DNA from: Streptomyces syringium
Lineage (GTDB): Bacteria; Actinomycetota; Actinomycetes; Streptomycetales; Streptomycetaceae
DNA length: 64,000 nt
Assembly: GCF_017876625.1 (NCBI RefSeq)
Contig: NZ_JAGIOH010000001.1
Span: 5,725,501-5,789,500 of the forward strand
Direction of reading: 5' to 3'
Shown: positions 44,728 through 52,446 of the stretch, piece by piece
Numbering within the stretch: the stretch's first letter is position 1
How the letters are laid out: every line of letters begins with the position of its first letter
The notes under the pieces: generated by a model
Database searches by the model: none
Seen by the model: the letters and a program-made list of their open reading frames with translations, nothing else
What the model was told of the DNA's origin: nothing
Program-made: the position numbers and the translations under genes

Positions 44728-44779
44728 GCTGCTGCGCAGCGGGCCCAGATATGCCTCGCTCACGGCCCCACGGGCCCCG

Positions 44780-45313
44780 TCACCACACGTCGCCGGGACG
44801 CCAGTCGCAGGCCAGCTCGGCGTCCGGGTCGAGCTTCGCGGTGACCGGCAGGACGTAGATGCCGCCGTCGTCCTCCTCGGTGCGGGCGATGCCGGTCGGG
44901 GACATGACGGCGGACGGGCCGCGCCATATCTGCCAGCCGCGGGTGGTGTAGAAGGGCACGGCGTCGTCCGAGGCGCTGAGGGCGCCCAGCTCGTACGCGC
45001 CGCGCAGGACCCGCTCCAGCTCGTCCATCACCGCCGCGCCGTGGCCCTGGCGGCGGCGGTCCGCGCGGACCGCGACGCCCTCCACGTAGCCGGTGCGCAG
45101 CGCGCGGCCCTCGTGCAGCAGGCGGCGCTGCACCAGCGAGCCGTGGCCGATCAGCTCGCCGGCGTCCAGGACGAGGGCGTGCACACCGCCCACGGTGTGG
45201 TCCCAGTCGTCGTCGGAGAAGTCGCCCTCGAAGGCGTCGTCCAACAGGGCCCGGATCGCGGTCAGTTCCGCATCGGTCAGATCCGCGGTGTGTGCGGTGC
45301 GTACATCGGTCAT
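44780..45313 (-). CDS. GNAT acetyltransferase, AAC(2')-I type
   Basis: A 177-residue GNAT. Residues match the mycobacterial aminoglycoside 2'-N-acetyltransferase AAC(2')-Ic over its length: DWDHTVGGVHAL (about 39-50), ALRTGYVEGVAVRADRRRQGHG with the acetyl-CoA loop, RGAYELGALSAS and the terminal CDWRPGDVW. The family acetylates aminoglycosides; the natural substrate in soil actinomycetes is debated. The ATG at 45313 has GAGGA eight bases upstream. It is convergent with the RCK gene. Confidence 0.85.
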   Translation of the reverse strand: MTDVRTAHTADLTDAELTAIRALLDDAFEGDFSDDDWDHTVGGVHALVLDAGELIGHGSLVQRRLLHEGRALRTGYVEGVAVRADRRRQGHGAAVMDELERVLRGAYELGALSASDDAVPFYTTRGWQIWRGPSAVMSPTGIARTEEDDGGIYVLPVTAKLDPDAELACDWRPGDVW

Positions 45314-45634
45314 TCGGATTGTCCTCAAGGGCATCAGAAGGTTGTCAGGAACCGATCCGCGTCATTGTGTGCACCCCGGGGAGCGGATTGCATGTCATTT
45401 AGGCACCCATCCCCTCACCCCCGGACGGACCGTGCCTGATCACGCCCCGCTCCGCCGGGCGGCCGAGGTTACGGGAGGAAGGCGTCAGAGCTGCGTCAAT
45501 ACCTGATGTGAGAGCACCCCGCGCCCCATTTGTCCAAATCTCTGGCCGTAAGGTCTACCCTGCGCGGCCGTGCAGCACACGACTCGGAGAAACCGGCCGA
45601 ACACCGCCGCGCATCGTGAAAGACAATGGGGCCC

Positions 45635-48187
45635 ATGGGACGCGGCAAGCTTCGTATCTACCTCGGCGCGGCACCGGGCGTCGGCAAGACGTACGCGATG
45701 CTCTCCGAGGCCCACCGCCGGGTCGAGCGCGGTACCGACGCCGTCGTGGGCTTCGTGGAGCATCACGGGCGCCCCCGGACCGAGGTCATGCTGCACGGCC
45801 TGGAGGAGGTGCCCCGCCGTGAGCTCACCTATCGAGACTCCGTCTTCACCGAAATGGACGTGGACGCGCTCCTCGCCCGCCGCCCGGCCGTCGCCCTCGT
45901 GGACGAGCTGGCCCACACCAACGTCCCCGGCTCCCGCAACACCAAGCGCTGGCAGGACGTCGAGGAGCTGCTGCAAGCCGGCATCGACGTCGTCTCCACC
46001 GTCAACATCCAGCACCTCGAATCGCTGGGTGACGTCGTGGAGTCGATAACGGGCGTCCGGCAGCGCGAGACCGTGCCCGACGAGGTCGTACGCCGCGCCG
46101 ACCAGATAGAGCTGGTCGACATGTCGCCGCAGGCACTGCGGCGCCGCATGGCGCACGGCAACATCTACCAGCCGGACAAGGTCGACGCCGCCCTCTCCAA
46201 CTACTTCCGGCCCGGCAATCTGACCGCGCTGCGCGAGCTCGCCCTGCTGTGGACCGCCGACCGCGTCGACGAGTACCTGCGGCAGTACCGCACCGACCAC
46301 AGCGTCTCGACCATCTGGTCGGCCCGCGAGCGGATCGTCGTCGGCCTCACCGGCGGCCCCGAGGGCCGCACCCTCATCCGCCGTGCCTCACGGATGGCCG
46401 CCAAGGGCTCCGGCAGCGAAATCCTCGCCGTCTACATCGCCCGCAGCGACGGCCTGACCTCGGCCTCGCCCAAGGAGCTGGCCGTCCAGCGGACGCTGGT
46501 CGAGGACCTCGGCGGCACCTTCCACCACGTGATCGGGGACGACGTGCCCGCTTCACTGCTGGAGTTCGCGCGCGGCGTCAACGCCACCCAGATCGTCCTC
46601 GGCTCCAGCCGCCGCAAGAACTGGCAGTACATCTTCGGCCCCGGTGTCGGCCAGACCGTCGCCCGCGACTCCGGCCCCGACCTCGACGTCCACATCGTCA
46701 CCCACGAGGAGGTCGCCAAGGGCCGGGGCCTGCCCGTCGCCCGCGGCGCCCGCCTCGGCCGGGGCCGCATCCTGGCCGGCTGGCTCGTCGGCCTGGCCGG
46801 GCCCGTCCTGCTCAGCCTGGTCCTGACGAACTTCGGCCCGGACCTCGGCCTCGCCAACAACATGCTGCTGTACCTGTGCATGACGGTGGCGGCCGCGCTG
46901 CTCGGCGGCCTCCTGCCCGCCCTCGCCTCCGCGGCCTTCGGCTCCCTGCTGCTGAACTACTTCTTCGTCCAGCCGGTGCACCGGTTCACGATCACCGACC
47001 CGAAGAACATCGTCGCCATGGCGATCTTCGTGTTCGTCGCGGTCTCCGTGGCCTCCGTCGTGGACGTCGCCGCCCGCCGCACCCACCAGGCCTCCCGGCT
47101 GCGCGCCGAGTCCGAGATCCTCTCCTTCCTCGCGGGCAGCGTCCTGCGCGGCGACACCAGCCTGGAGGCGCTCCTGGAGCGGGTCCGGGAGACCTTCGCC
47201 ATGGAGTCCGTCGCCCTGCTGGAGCGGGCCAGCGAAGTGGACCCCTGGACCTGTGCGAGCAGCGTCGTCACCAGCACGGGCAAGCCGCTGCTGCGCCCCG
47301 AGGACGCGGACGTCGACATGCCCGTCGGCGACAACATGGCGCTCGCGCTCGCCGGCCGGGTGCTGCCCGCCGAGGACCGCCGCGTGCTGGCCGCCTTCGC
47401 CGCCCAGGCCGCGGTCTTCCTCGACCGCCAGCGGCTCGTCGGCGAGGCCGAGCGGGCCCAGCAGCTGGCCGAGGGCAACCGCATCCGCACCGCCCTGCTG
47501 GCCGCCGTCAGCCACGATCTGCGCACCCCGCTCGCCGGGATCAAGGCGGCCGTCACCTCGCTGCGCTCCGACGACGTCGCGTGGTCGGAGGAGGACGAGG
47601 CCGAGCTGCTGGCCGGCATCGAGGACGGCGCCGACCGCCTCGACCACCTGGTCGGCAACCTCCTCGACATGTCCCGTCTCCAGACCGGCACCGTCACCCC
47701 GCTGATCCGGGAGATCGACCTCGACGAGGTGGTCCCCATGGCGCTGGGCGGCGTCCCCGAGGGCAGCGTCACCCTGGACATCCCCGAGACGCTCCCGATG
47801 GTCGCCGTCGACCCCGGGCTGCTGGAGCGCAGCGTCGCCAACATCGTCGAGAACGCCGTGAAGTACAGCCCCGACGGCACGCACGTCCTCGTCGCCGCGA
47901 GCGCCCTCGGCGACCGTGTGGAGGTACGCGTCGCCGACCGCGGCCCCGGCGTGCCCGACAGCGCCAAGGACCGGATCTTCGAGCCCTTCCAGCGGTACGG
48001 GGACGCGCCGCGCGGCGCGGGCGTCGGGCTCGGCCTCGCGGTCGCCCGGGGCTTCGCCGAGGCCATGGGCGGCACACTCGCCGCGGAGGACACCCCCGGC
48101 GGCGGCATGACCATGGTCCTCACCCTGCGGGCCGCCGCCGGCCGCCCGCCCGTACGCCCGGACCTCCCGGCCCAGGCCACCTCATGA
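45635..48187 (+). CDS. kdpD: sensor histidine kinase KdpD
   Basis: An 850-residue kinase. The N-terminal KdpD domain has Walker A GAAPGVGKT (residues 11-19) and DELAHTN. A universal-stress-protein-like domain follows (about 240-360), then four closely spaced transmembrane helices (about 380-485), a GAF-like region, H627 in AVSHDLRTPLAG and the HATPase (ENAVKYS, GVGLGLAVA). It senses K+ limitation and controls KdpE. An ATG nine bases earlier (45626) is an alternative start. kdpE follows after 151 bp. Confidence 0.95.
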   Translation: MGRGKLRIYLGAAPGVGKTYAMLSEAHRRVERGTDAVVGFVEHHGRPRTEVMLHGLEEVPRRELTYRDSVFTEMDVDALLARRPAVALVDELAHTNVPGSRNTKRWQDVEELLQAGIDVVSTVNIQHLESLGDVVESITGVRQRETVPDEVVRRADQIELVDMSPQALRRRMAHGNIYQPDKVDAALSNYFRPGNLTALRELALLWTADRVDEYLRQYRTDHSVSTIWSARERIVVGLTGGPEGRTLIRRASRMAAKGSGSEILAVYIARSDGLTSASPKELAVQRTLVEDLGGTFHHVIGDDVPASLLEFARGVNATQIVLGSSRRKNWQYIFGPGVGQTVARDSGPDLDVHIVTHEEVAKGRGLPVARGARLGRGRILAGWLVGLAGPVLLSLVLTNFGPDLGLANNMLLYLCMTVAAALLGGLLPALASAAFGSLLLNYFFVQPVHRFTITDPKNIVAMAIFVFVAVSVASVVDVAARRTHQASRLRAESEILSFLAGSVLRGDTSLEALLERVRETFAMESVALLERASEVDPWTCASSVVTSTGKPLLRPEDADVDMPVGDNMALALAGRVLPAEDRRVLAAFAAQAAVFLDRQRLVGEAERAQQLAEGNRIRTALLAAVSHDLRTPLAGIKAAVTSLRSDDVAWSEEDEAELLAGIEDGADRLDHLVGNLLDMSRLQTGTVTPLIREIDLDEVVPMALGGVPEGSVTLDIPETLPMVAVDPGLLERSVANIVENAVKYSPDGTHVLVAASALGDRVEVRVADRGPGVPDSAKDRIFEPFQRYGDAPRGAGVGLGLAVARGFAEAMGGTLAAEDTPGGGMTMVLTLRAAAGRPPVRPDLPAQATS

Positions 48188-48338
48188 ACCCGGCGGCCGG
48201 CCCACGCCGGCACCGCCGTGACCACTGCGCGGAGCCGGCCGCAGGCCGCCGCCCCGCACCGGGGGCCCGCCCCCGGACGCCCAGCCGATATCCCGGGCCC
48301 CGTGGCGGGGCCCGCACGAACAGCAGAGGTGGTTCCGC

Positions 48339-49028
48339 ATGAACCGGGTGCTCGTGGTGGATGACGAGCCGCAGATCGTCCGCGCGCTCGTGATCAACCT
48401 CAAGGCGCGGAAGTACGAGGTCGACGCCGCGCCCGACGGTGCCACCGCCCTCCAGCTCGCCGCCGCCCGCCACCCCGACGTGGTCATCCTCGACCTCGGC
48501 CTGCCCGACATGGACGGGGTCGAGGTGATCAAGGGGCTGCGCGGCTGGACCCGGGTGCCGATCCTGGTGCTGTCCGCCCGCCAGACCTCGGACGAGAAGG
48601 TGGAGGCGCTCGACGCGGGCGCCGACGACTACGTCACCAAGCCCTTCGGCATGGACGAGCTGCTCGCCCGGCTACGGGCCGCCGTGCGGCGCGCCGAGCC
48701 CACCGGCGCGGCGGCCGCGGGGGACGACGCGATCGTCGAGACGGAGGTCTTCACCGTCGACCTCGCCGCGAAGAAGGTCAACCGCGGCGGGCGGGACGTA
48801 CGCCTCACCCCGACCGAGTGGCACCTCCTGGAGGTGCTGGTACGCAATACGGGCCGTCTCGTCAGTCAGAAGCAGCTGCTCCAGGAGGTGTGGGGGCCGT
48901 CCTACGGCACCGAGACCAATTACCTGCGGGTGTACATGGCGCAGCTGCGGCGCAAGCTGGAGCTTGATCCGTCGCATCCGAAGCACTTCATCACGGAGCC
49001 GGGGATGGGGTACCGGTTCGAGGTGTGA
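48339..49028 (+). CDS. kdpE: response regulator KdpE
   Basis: A 229-residue OmpR-type regulator. The receiver acidic pair is DDE (about 8-10), the phosphorylated Asp is in VVILDLGLPD (about 52), and switch residues are LSAR and YVTKPFG. The winged helix ends EPGMGYRFEV. It activates kdpFABC on phosphorylation by KdpD. The KdpD-KdpE gap holds a short GGGCCCCG-type hairpin. Its likely target operon is about 22 kb away in this window. Confidence 0.95.
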   Translation: MNRVLVVDDEPQIVRALVINLKARKYEVDAAPDGATALQLAAARHPDVVILDLGLPDMDGVEVIKGLRGWTRVPILVLSARQTSDEKVEALDAGADDYVTKPFGMDELLARLRAAVRRAEPTGAAAAGDDAIVETEVFTVDLAAKKVNRGGRDVRLTPTEWHLLEVLVRNTGRLVSQKQLLQEVWGPSYGTETNYLRVYMAQLRRKLELDPSHPKHFITEPGMGYRFEV

Positions 49029-49136
49029 GGACGGGGCTCCGCCCCGGGCCCCGGTCCTCAAGCTCCCCCAGCTACCACTGGGCGGTGCCCCAGCGGGCTG
49101 GAATTTCCAGCCCGTCCGGCGCTTGAGGACCGCCGG
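49029..49136. repeat. Streptomyces intergenic repeat with inverted arms
   Basis: A perfect 12-bp inverted repeat (CGGTCCTCAAGC at 49052-49063 and its complement at 49121-49132) flanks GC-rich hairpins, including GGGGCTCCGCCCC near 49032. The right end CCAGCCCGTCCGGCGCTTGA is a sequence I recall as highly repeated in Streptomyces intergenic regions. It follows kdpE directly and may also terminate it. Confidence 0.65.
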
Positions 49137-49167
49137 TCGAGTGTGCTCCTGCCAGGATGGCCCCCGG

Positions 49168-49173
49168 TACGCT
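49168..49173 (+). promoter_or_regulatory. -10 hexamer TACGCT for a leaderless start
   Basis: It ends six bases before the ATG at 49180, where no ribosome-binding site is visible. Confidence 0.5.
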
Positions 49174-49179
49174 GGTTTC

Positions 49180-49578
49180 ATGAGCGCCGTACCCCGTTCC
49201 GAGAAGCCGACCGGCCGTTTCCGCCGGATGCTGGACCGGCTGTCCACCTCCCAGGAGGAGCTGCACTCCGCAGAGCTGCAACAGGACGCGGAAGCCGTGG
49301 GCTGCACGAAGATATGCGACTGCGGCGACCGACAGATAGTGAAGGTCACCGGCACACTGCGCACGGTCACGCTCCGGCCGCGCGCCGGGGTGCCCGCGCT
49401 GGAGGCCGAGCTGTTCGACGGCTCGGCCGCGCTCGACGTGGTGTGGCTGGGACGCCGCTCCATAGTCGGCATAGAGCCCGGCCGTAAGCTGATCGCCTCC
49501 GGCCGGATATCCATGAGCCGCGGCCGGCGCGTGCTGTTCAATCCCAAATATGAACTCCGACCGCTCGGACAGGAGTAG
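49180..49578 (+). CDS. OB-fold nucleic-acid-binding domain protein
   Basis: A 132-residue protein with a basic N-terminus (KPTGRFRRMLDRL), a cysteine cluster (GCTKICDCG, about 42-50) and an OB-fold core (IVKVTGTLRTVTLRP to LIASGRISMSRGRRVLFNPKYEL). It matches the short Streptomyces OB-fold proteins next to DUF3159 and TrkA genes. Its ligand is unknown. It lies three bases before the DUF3159 gene and is probably co-transcribed. Confidence 0.8.
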   Translation: MSAVPRSEKPTGRFRRMLDRLSTSQEELHSAELQQDAEAVGCTKICDCGDRQIVKVTGTLRTVTLRPRAGVPALEAELFDGSAALDVVWLGRRSIVGIEPGRKLIASGRISMSRGRRVLFNPKYELRPLGQE

Positions 49579-49581
49579 CGG

Positions 49582-50394
49582 GTGACGTCTCTCGACAAGC
49601 CGAACGACCAGCAGAGAGAGGGCGCCGACGCACGGTCGGCGACCGAAGCCGCCCTTTTCGAGGCGTTCGGTGGTGTGCGGGGCATGGTGGAGACCACCCT
49701 GCCCGGCCTGGTCTTCGTCGCGCTCTACACGGTCAAGCGGGACATCCATCTCGCGGCGATCGCCGCACTGAGCCTGTCCGTACTGCTCGTGGCCGTACGG
49801 CTGCTGCGCAAGGACACCCTCAAGCACGCCTTCAGCGGGGTGTTCGGGGTCGCCGTCGGCGCGGTCTTCGCGATGATGTCCGGCGACGCCAAGAACTTCC
49901 ACCTGCCCGGCATGATCTACACCTTCGGGCTGTCCCTGGGCTACATCGTCTCGGCGATCGCCGGATATCCGCTGATCGGCCTGATCCTCGGCCCGGTGTT
50001 CAAGGAGAACCTCTCCTGGCGCACCCGCAACCCCGGCCGCAAGGTCGCCTACATCAAGGCCAGCTGGGCCTGGGGCCTGATCCTGCTCCTCAAGTCGGCG
50101 GTGCTCTTCCCGCTGTACTGGTGGGGTGACGCCACCCAGCTGGGCTGGGTCAGGATGGCCCTCGGCATTCCCCCGATGCTGCTCTCGGTGTATCTGACCT
50201 GGATCTTCCTCTCCAAGGCTCCGCCGCCGATCGACGTCTTCGCGGAGATGGAGGCGGAGGAGGCCGCCGAGCGGGCGGCGAAGGCCGCGAAGGCCCAGGG
50301 CACCGGGGGCGCCGTCGTCGGCGCGCACCCGGACGGTCCGCTCGGGGGGATGGTGACCGGCGAGCGGTCCCACGACTCCTCGCCGCCGCGCTGA
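49582..50394 (+). CDS. DUF3159 membrane protein
   Basis: A 270-residue polytopic protein with about five or six transmembrane helices between residues 42 and 210, and a charged Ala/Glu tail. It is a conserved actinobacterial family (DUF3159) of unknown function, usually near trkA genes as here. The GTG start at 49582 follows the OB-fold gene directly. The stop lies within the first of three repeated CCGCGCTGAGCC segments. Confidence 0.82.
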   Translation: MTSLDKPNDQQREGADARSATEAALFEAFGGVRGMVETTLPGLVFVALYTVKRDIHLAAIAALSLSVLLVAVRLLRKDTLKHAFSGVFGVAVGAVFAMMSGDAKNFHLPGMIYTFGLSLGYIVSAIAGYPLIGLILGPVFKENLSWRTRNPGRKVAYIKASWAWGLILLLKSAVLFPLYWWGDATQLGWVRMALGIPPMLLSVYLTWIFLSKAPPPIDVFAEMEAEEAAERAAKAAKAQGTGGAVVGAHPDGPLGGMVTGERSHDSSPPR

Positions 50395-50428
50395 GCCCAT
50401 CCGCGCTGAGCCGCCGCCGCGCTGAGCC
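50386..50428 (+). repeat. three CCGCGCTGAGCC copies around the DUF3159 stop codon
   Basis: Identical 12-mers lie at 50386-50397, 50401-50412 and 50417-50428. The first contains the stop TGA. They suggest recent local duplication. Confidence 0.75.
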
Positions 50429-50432
50429 GCAT

Positions 50433-50471
50433 GACGAAGGGCCCCGGGAATCACTCCCGGGGCCCTTCGTC
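50433..50471. terminator. strong bidirectional terminator
   Basis: A perfect 17-bp stem (50433-50449 with 50455-50471) and a five-base ATCAC loop, between convergent DUF3159 and trkA genes. The stem starts with GACGAAGGGCC. Confidence 0.92.
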
Positions 50472-50508
50472 GCTCACGTTTCGTCGCTCACGTATGACAG
50501 CGGCCTGC

Positions 50509-51186
50509 TCAGCCGGCGGCGTCCTCGCGGCGCACCGACAGCAGGTCCTCCAGCTGCTCCTCCCGCGCGGGGGCCGCGACGAAGAGCAGCTCGTCGCCCG
50601 CCTCCAGCACGTCCTCCTTGTTCGGGGTGAGCACGCGGGTGCCGCGGATGATCGTGACCAGCGCGGTGTCCTCCGGCCAGTCCACGTCCCCGACCCGGGT
50701 GCCGGCCAGCGCGGCCTCCGGCGGGAGCGTCAGCTCCACCAGGTTGGCGTCGCCCTGGCTGAAACGCAGCAGCCGCACCAGGTCGCCGACGCTCACGGCC
50801 TCCTCGACCAGCGCCGACATCAGACGCGGGGTGGAGACGGCGACGTCCACGCCCCAGGACTCGTTGAAGAGCCACTCGTTCTTCGGGTTGTTCACCCGGG
50901 CCACGACCCGGGGGACCCCGTACTCCGTCTTGGCGAGCAGCGAGACGACGAGGTTGACCTTGTCGTCACCGGTCGCCGCGATCACCACGTTGCAGCGCTG
51001 GAGCGCCGCCTCGTCGAGCGAGGTGATCTCGCACGCGTCGGCCAGCAGCCACTCCGCCAGCGGCACCCGCTCCACCGAGATGGCCGAGGGGGCCTTGTCG
51101 ATGAGCAGCACCTCGTGCCCGTTCTCCAGCAGCTCGCCCGCGATGGAGCGGCCGACTGCACCGGCTCCGGCAATAGCAACCCTCAT
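50509..51186 (-). CDS. TrkA-family potassium uptake regulator (second of pair)
   Basis: A 225-residue protein with an N-terminal NAD-binding Rossmann domain (MRVAIAGAGAVGRSIAGEL) and a C-terminal TrkA-C domain (from about 140, FSQGDANLVELTLPP). Such proteins bind NAD(H) and, in some cases, c-di-AMP, and gate Trk/Ktr or Cpa-type K+ transporters. No membrane partner lies in the pair itself. Its ATG overlaps the stop of the upstream TrkA gene by one base (TGATG). Confidence 0.9.
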   Translation of the reverse strand: MRVAIAGAGAVGRSIAGELLENGHEVLLIDKAPSAISVERVPLAEWLLADACEITSLDEAALQRCNVVIAATGDDKVNLVVSLLAKTEYGVPRVVARVNNPKNEWLFNESWGVDVAVSTPRLMSALVEEAVSVGDLVRLLRFSQGDANLVELTLPPEAALAGTRVGDVDWPEDTALVTIIRGTRVLTPNKEDVLEAGDELLFVAAPAREEQLEDLLSVRREDAAG

Positions 51187-51854
51187 CAGTGCGCCGCCTC
51201 CTCGGGACCGGCGGAGAACGCCGCTTCGACCTTCTCGACCTCGTCGGCGCGCATCATCACGTGCACCAGGTCGCCTTCCTGCAGGACCGTCGAGGACGTC
51301 GGCAGCATGGCCTCGCCCAGCCGGGTGAGGAACGCCACCCGTACGCCCGTCTCCTCCTGGAGCTTGCTGATCCGGTGACCGACCCAGGCCTCCGAGGCCG
51401 GGACCTCGGCGAGCTGGACGCCGCCGGTGGGATCGCGCCACAGCGGCTCCGCCCCGGACGGCAGCAGCCGGCGGAGCATCTGGTCCGCCGTCCAGCGCAC
51501 GGTGGCCACGGTCGGGATGCCGAGCCGCTGGTAGACCTCCGCGCGGCGCGGGTCGTAGATCCGGGCCGCCACGTTCTCGACGCCGAACATCTCGCGGGCC
51601 ACCCGGGCCGCGATGATGTTGGAGTTGTCGCCGCTGCTCACCGCGGCGAAGGCGCCGGCCTCCTCGATGCCCGCCTCCCGCAGGGTGTCCTGGTCGAAGC
51701 CGACGCCGGTCACCCGCCGACCGCTGAATCCGGAGCCCAGGCGCCGGAACGCCGTCGGGTCCTGGTCGATCACGGCGACCGTGTGTCCCTGCTGCTCAAG
51801 GGTCTGGGCGAGGGCCGAACCCACTCGCCCGCAACCCATGATCACGACATGCAC
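51186..51854 (-). CDS. trkA: TrkA-family potassium uptake regulator (first of pair)
   Basis: A 222-residue protein with the same two-domain layout as its downstream neighbour. The NAD loop is VHVVIMGCGRVGSALAQTL, and a TrkA-C domain begins near 140 (GVQLAEVPASEAWVG). The pair probably forms a hetero-oligomeric RCK ring. The GTG at 51854 is chosen because the Rossmann strand starts there; longer frames upstream have no family support. Confidence 0.9.
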   Translation of the reverse strand: MHVVIMGCGRVGSALAQTLEQQGHTVAVIDQDPTAFRRLGSGFSGRRVTGVGFDQDTLREAGIEEAGAFAAVSSGDNSNIIAARVAREMFGVENVAARIYDPRRAEVYQRLGIPTVATVRWTADQMLRRLLPSGAEPLWRDPTGGVQLAEVPASEAWVGHRISKLQEETGVRVAFLTRLGEAMLPTSSTVLQEGDLVHVMMRADEVEKVEAAFSAGPEEAAH

Positions 51855-52446
51855 GACGACGCCCCCGTGCTCCGGACTACCGCGTTGACCTGCACCAACA
51901 CCCTGCTCACATCTTCCCTTTTTGTTCACGTTCAGCTCACGGGCCCACGAGACCACAGCTCGCGGTCTCCACGTGCCGCGCCGACCGGCACTTTCGGCCA
52001 GGCCGACGCATGACACCACCGTATCCGCAAGACCCCGTGGGTCGAGCGCCGCTGTGCCGACTCGCTCCCGGAAGCCCTCCCCGTGCGGTGCGCCCGCCCA
52101 GGAGCGGCCGACACGAACGGCGGGCGGGATTCCCCCCAAGGCTTGCCCCGGCCGTGTCCGGGGGCCGTGTCCGGGCCGTGCCCGGGGCCCTGTCACGTCG
52201 CGGCACCGTCAGCTGAAACTTGCTGGAAACCGACAGACCCGGTCATGCGTCGTCGCCGGGCCAATCAGAACCAATCAGATTGTGCCGCGAACGGAAGCTG
52301 CGCCCGTGCCGCCCGCCCGGCCGCGCCAGGCTCTCGCCCAGTCACGGCCCGCGCCGTGCCGTGCCGGCGGAGGACGCCCCTTTCCCGGACCTTTCCAGCG
52401 TCTCCCCGAACCCTTCCCGGAACATTTCCAGAGCAGGAGTGCCCGC
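51855..52446. promoter_or_regulatory. long divergent intergenic region
   Basis: These 592 bp separate trkA from the FAD/NAD(P) gene and hold no supported gene. Visible features are a G/C-rich stutter of CCGTGTCCGGG copies at about 52150-52190 and two CCAATCAGA motifs ten bases apart at 52261-52279. The latter lie in locally less GC-rich DNA that could be a promoter for the downstream gene. Confidence 0.45.
52261..52279. repeat. two CCAATCAGA direct repeats, 10-bp period
   Basis: Identical 9-mers at 52261-52269 and 52271-52279, one helical turn apart, about 170 bp upstream of the FAD/NAD(P) gene. Confidence 0.6.
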
